Origin: Bacteroidota bacterium
Lineage (GTDB): Bacteria > Bacteroidota > Bacteroidia > Chitinophagales > Chitinophagaceae
Assembly: GCA_005789565.1 (NCBI GenBank)
Contig: SXXL01000006.1
Location: forward strand, 1 to 64,000
Reading direction: 5' to 3'
DNA: 64,000 bases
Position numbers and translations under genes: made by a program. The notes under the pieces were generated by a model that did not search any database, was not told the origin of the DNA, and was given only the letters and a program-made list of their open reading frames with translations. Of this stretch, positions 61,462 through 64,000 are shown in pieces (position 1 is the stretch's first letter; the number at the start of each line of letters is the position of its first letter).

Positions 61462-62952
61462 ATGATGAAAAAATATTTTATTGCCGGGTTGCTGCTGTTT
61501 TTTGCTCTTGGCAGCACGGCTCAAAAATCCGACACGCTTTGCATTGTTCAAATTAACGACGTGTACGAGATTAGTGCCTTACAGAACGGGAAAGTGGGTG
61601 GATTGGCGCGTATTGCCACATACATCAAGTCTTGCCAGTCAAAATATCCAACCTATAGTGTACTCGCAGGTGATTTTTTAAGTCCCTCGGTTATGGGTAC
61701 GGCCGTAGTGGATGACGAAAGATTGAACGGCAAACAAATGGTGAATGGACTGAACGCTTTGGGGATCGACTTTGTCACTTTTGGAAACCATGAATTTGAT
61801 GTGGGAGAAACCGCCCTACAGAAAAGGATCAACGAGTCGAATTTTGAATGGATCAGCGCCAATGTATTTCGAAAAGAGGGAACCCCTTTTTACAAAGAGT
61901 TGAAGGGGGAGAAGAAGTATTTCCCTCGTCAAGTAGAAATATCTTCTACCAACGATCAATTTAAGGTTATACTATTTGGTCTCACGTTGCCCTCAAATAC
62001 TCCTCCCTACTCACGCTTTATATCCTACGACTCGGCCTTGCAGAATGTCTCTTTTCCCAAAAATAGCAAGCGCGCAATGGTCATCGGTTTGACACATTTA
62101 TCTGCAAAAGAAGATCTTGATCTTTTAGAGAAATATCCCTCGATTCAAATGGCGTTGGGCGGACATGAACACGATAATATGTTTTTGACCTCGTCGCACC
62201 AAACCCATGTAGCCAAAGCCGATGCCAACGGGAAGTCGCTCTATCGTCACCTGATCTATCGTGACCGATCAAAAAAATTGGTCGTAAAAAGTGAATTGAT
62301 CAAGATAGATGAAAGGATCTTACCTGACTCCACAGTAGCTGAAGTCGTTCGCGGCTGGGAAGAAAGAGTATATCGAGCTTTTCGGAAGATCGGATTAGAG
62401 CCTACGCGCGGGATCTGTAAGGTGACGGATACCTTGAGCGGGTTGGAGGCCTCTATTCGCTACGAGCAAAACAGTCTGGGGAAAGCGATCAATTTGGCAT
62501 TGTTGGACGATGAAAAAGCAGATGCCTCTTTTATCAATGCAGGTGCCATTCGGATCGACGATAACGTGACTGGACCCATCACTGAATTGGATGTAATCCG
62601 GATTATGCCCTTTGGAAATAAGATCGTGGAGGTAGAAATGAGAGGCGAGTTGCTGGACAAGATGATTCGGTCAAATGATTCTCGAAAAGGACTGGGTGGT
62701 TATTTGCAATTGGGCCGTACGATCTCCCGGAATGGGGATCAAGTTTTGATCAACGGAGTACCTATCGATCTGGTAAAATTATACCGTATACGGACAATTG
62801 AGTTTTTAATCTCCGGCAAGGAAATGCGGCTTGAGTATTTCAACGGTCAAAATCCATTGGTCGTTCGTGTCACGCCCCTTCTGAACGAGCAGAACGAACC
62901 CAAAGACCTGCGAATGGCATTCATTTCTACCTTGAAAAAGTTATACGAATAG
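61462..62952 (+). CDS. Exported 5'-nucleotidase / UshA-like metallophosphatase
   Basis: 496 residues from the ATG at 61462 (MMKKYFIAG; 61465 is equally possible), preferred over the track start because it begins a signal peptide ending GSTAQ. The N-terminal metallophosphatase domain has CIVQINDVYE, AGDFLSPS, FGNHEFD, GLTHLS and GGHEHDN, supplying the metal ligands. The C-terminal 5'-nucleotidase domain (about 320-480) has NAGAIRIDD and MPFGNKIVEVEMRG. It would hydrolyse nucleotides or related phosphate esters in the periplasm. Its codons look more A/T-rich than those of neighbouring genes. Confidence 0.9.
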   Translation: MMKKYFIAGLLLFFALGSTAQKSDTLCIVQINDVYEISALQNGKVGGLARIATYIKSCQSKYPTYSVLAGDFLSPSVMGTAVVDDERLNGKQMVNGLNALGIDFVTFGNHEFDVGETALQKRINESNFEWISANVFRKEGTPFYKELKGEKKYFPRQVEISSTNDQFKVILFGLTLPSNTPPYSRFISYDSALQNVSFPKNSKRAMVIGLTHLSAKEDLDLLEKYPSIQMALGGHEHDNMFLTSSHQTHVAKADANGKSLYRHLIYRDRSKKLVVKSELIKIDERILPDSTVAEVVRGWEERVYRAFRKIGLEPTRGICKVTDTLSGLEASIRYEQNSLGKAINLALLDDEKADASFINAGAIRIDDNVTGPITELDVIRIMPFGNKIVEVEMRGELLDKMIRSNDSRKGLGGYLQLGRTISRNGDQVLINGVPIDLVKLYRIRTIEFLISGKEMRLEYFNGQNPLVVRVTPLLNEQNEPKDLRMAFISTLKKLYE

Positions 62953-63001
62953 AAGCCACCGATGTGTGGAGTTTCGTGATGCAGGAGATGGGGATGAGAT
63001 A

Positions 63002-63053
63002 GTCCGCCGTCCGTCGTCCGCGGTCGGCCGTCGGCGGTCGGCGGTCGGCGGAC
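63002..63053. repeat. Heptad palindrome, GTCCGCC dialect, seven units
   Basis: GTCCGCC-GTCCGTC-GTCCGCG-GTCGGCC-GTCGGCG-GTCGGCG-GTCGGCG-GAC. The first half pairs with the second around GGTCGGCC. It starts TAGTCCGC, like the gldG element, and ends seven bases before a promoter. Confidence 0.85.
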
Positions 63054-63059
63054 TTTCTC

Positions 63060-63067
63060 TAACTTTG
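63060..63067 (+). promoter_or_regulatory. -7 box TAACTTTG of the DUF2147 gene
   Basis: Exact TAnnTTTG match 22 bases before the ATG at 63090. Confidence 0.6.
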
Positions 63068-63089
63068 CAAAACCATATAAAACAGCGAT

Positions 63090-63551
63090 ATGAAGCTCTC
63101 GTACACTCTCCTCCTCACCTTACTCTTCGCTTTTACAGGAACAAACGTCCTGCAAGCCCAAACCGACAACCCCGATGCCATTGTAGGCGTTTGGAAGACG
63201 GGCGAAGGAAACGCTATGGTGCGCATCTATAAAAATGGAGAAAAATATCAAGGAAAGATCGTTTGGTTAAAGGAGCCCAATGATCCGGAAACCGGCAAGC
63301 CCAAGGTCGATAAGAACCATCCGGAGGAATCTGCCCGCACCCGTCCGATATTGGGATTGATCAATGTATGGGGATTCACCTACGCCGAGAAAAACGTTTG
63401 GGAAGAGGGCAACATCTATGATCCCAAAAACGGCAGCACCTATTCCTGCACGATCAAAATGTCGAACCCCAACAGCATCGATGTGCGTGGCTACATCGGA
63501 ATCTCATTGATCGGAAGAAGTGATACCTGGACCCGCCAAGTGGCCAAATAA
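63090..63551 (+). CDS. DUF2147 exported protein
   Basis: 153 residues. Signal peptide ending VLQAQ. The domain opens IVGVWKTGEGNAMVRIYKNGEKYQGKIVWL, the typical DUF2147 pattern, and ends RGYIGISLIGRSDTWTR, also typical. It is a lipocalin-like small beta-barrel, probably periplasmic, of unknown function. It converges on the partial gene that follows. Confidence 0.9.
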   Translation: MKLSYTLLLTLLFAFTGTNVLQAQTDNPDAIVGVWKTGEGNAMVRIYKNGEKYQGKIVWLKEPNDPETGKPKVDKNHPEESARTRPILGLINVWGFTYAEKNVWEEGNIYDPKNGSTYSCTIKMSNPNSIDVRGYIGISLIGRSDTWTRQVAK

Positions 63552-63554
63552 CCA

Positions 63555-64000
63555 TCAGGGCGATACGAAATTCAGACTGAATCCCACGTACAAGGGATTG
63601 CCGAGCGCACTGGTAAAATAACGCTCACTCTTCGCCTTCCCATTGTACACGTTCATCCCATCAAAACGCCAGTTGTAACGCAGCCCGGCCTGTACATTCA
63701 TCCAGATAAAGCCGGATAGCTTCTTGTCCCACATGATCCGCGGCTTGAGCTCGCCGCGTTGCAGGAAAACGGTGCCGGTGGGACTATTCGCTACATCCAT
63801 CCAAAACTGATTGCCCTCCAATTCAAATCCCATCTGTACGATACTGGCCGTAGAGAAATTGTAACGCAAATGCCCGCGGGCCGGTAACAGGAGCTCCATA
63901 CCCCATTTGTCGTTAAAGGTTTTATTCCACAGCAATACGGGTACGTGTATGATCTGCCCCGCTCGATAAGTACGCGCCACACCCACTCCGATCATGTTCT
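63555..64000 (-). CDS. C-terminal part of a probable outer-membrane barrel protein
   Basis: The frame is open to the window edge; the Met at 63995 is probably internal, so the N-terminus is outside. About 148 residues are visible with alternating strands, aromatic-rich (WGMELLLPARGHLRYNF, NVQAGLRYNWRF), ending VGFSLNFVSP, a strand-like C-terminus with Phe near the end as in outer-membrane barrels. It resembles DUF6268-type proteins, but I am unsure of the family. It is convergent with the DUF2147 gene, four bases apart. Confidence 0.55.
   Translation of the reverse strand, partial: NMIGVGVARTYRAGQIIHVPVLLWNKTFNDKWGMELLLPARGHLRYNFSTASIVQMGFELEGNQFWMDVANSPTGTVFLQRGELKPRIMWDKKLSGFIWMNVQAGLRYNWRFDGMNVYNGKAKSERYFTSALGNPLYVGFSLNFVSP

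Overview
This window reads as ordinary chromosome from a Bacteroidota bacterium, most likely Chitinophagaceae or a close relative. The evidence is family content: SusC/SusD with an ECF sigma factor and FecR, GldF/GldG, a type IX secretion C-terminal domain, a MurF-Alr fusion, DUF5777, DUF4920, DUF5686, a DksA-like protein lacking most zinc-finger cysteines, and repeated TAnnTTTG -7 promoter boxes. The placement below phylum level is inference. No rRNA, tRNA, phage, transposase or CRISPR array is visible. Genes are dense and every gene-free gap is under 300 bases.

Layout. 1-5 kb: copper-type P-ATPase (cut by the window edge), tsaE, alanine dehydrogenase, an ABC ATPase and lpxA. 5-10 kb: an AraC regulator, then a same-strand envelope cluster (two haem-motif lipoproteins, an OB-fold protein, YceI, a DUF5777 barrel, a SET-domain protein and DUF4920). 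10-16.5 kb: ileS, a histone-H1-like/DksA fusion, PhoD and a GNAT. 16.6-19 kb: acpP-fabF-rnc. 19-22 kb: two VOC proteins (one methylmalonyl-CoA epimerase) and iscS-iscU-iscA. 22-27 kb: gldF-gldG facing a murF-alr fusion. 27-34 kb: terC, lspA, a fumC broken by an in-frame TAG, a crotonase/B12-subunit/gltX operon, and a polysaccharide deacetylase.

34-55 kb is the most interesting functional region: tatD, an exported N-formylglutamate-amidohydrolase-like protein, a divergent ECF sigma gene, then FecR-SusC-SusD-alpha/beta hydrolase-DctA symporter with start/stop overlaps. A 1936-residue type IX-secreted repeat protein, an exported glutamate/aspartate racemase homologue, SRAP, an exported gamma-glutamyltransferase and an exported PqqB-like metallo-hydrolase follow. 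The SusC-to-DctA part looks like a scavenging locus for an ester- or carboxylate-containing substrate rather than a classical glycan locus. With the racemase, GGT and FGase-like neighbours, a glutamyl-type substrate is possible but unproven. 55-64 kb: an M16 peptidase, a DUF5686 protein, a 5'-nucleotidase, DUF2147 and a partial barrel protein.

The strongest unexplained signal is not a gene. At least thirteen gaps hold arrays of degenerate 7-base units, often as a forward arm and a reverse-complement arm that would fold into a long hairpin. They fall into several sequence dialects (GTCCGCC, GTTCGGA, GTTTAGG, GATGAAG), plus a related 9-base TTTGAANAG type. Element ends supply the TAG stop codons of rnc, gldG and murF-alr, and one array is carried in frame inside gltX. 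I do not recognise this as a named family. A second recurrent signal is a TAnnTTTG box exactly four or five bases before a start codon (copA, tsaE, araC-type, fumC, gltX, deacetylase), which predicts leaderless mRNAs.
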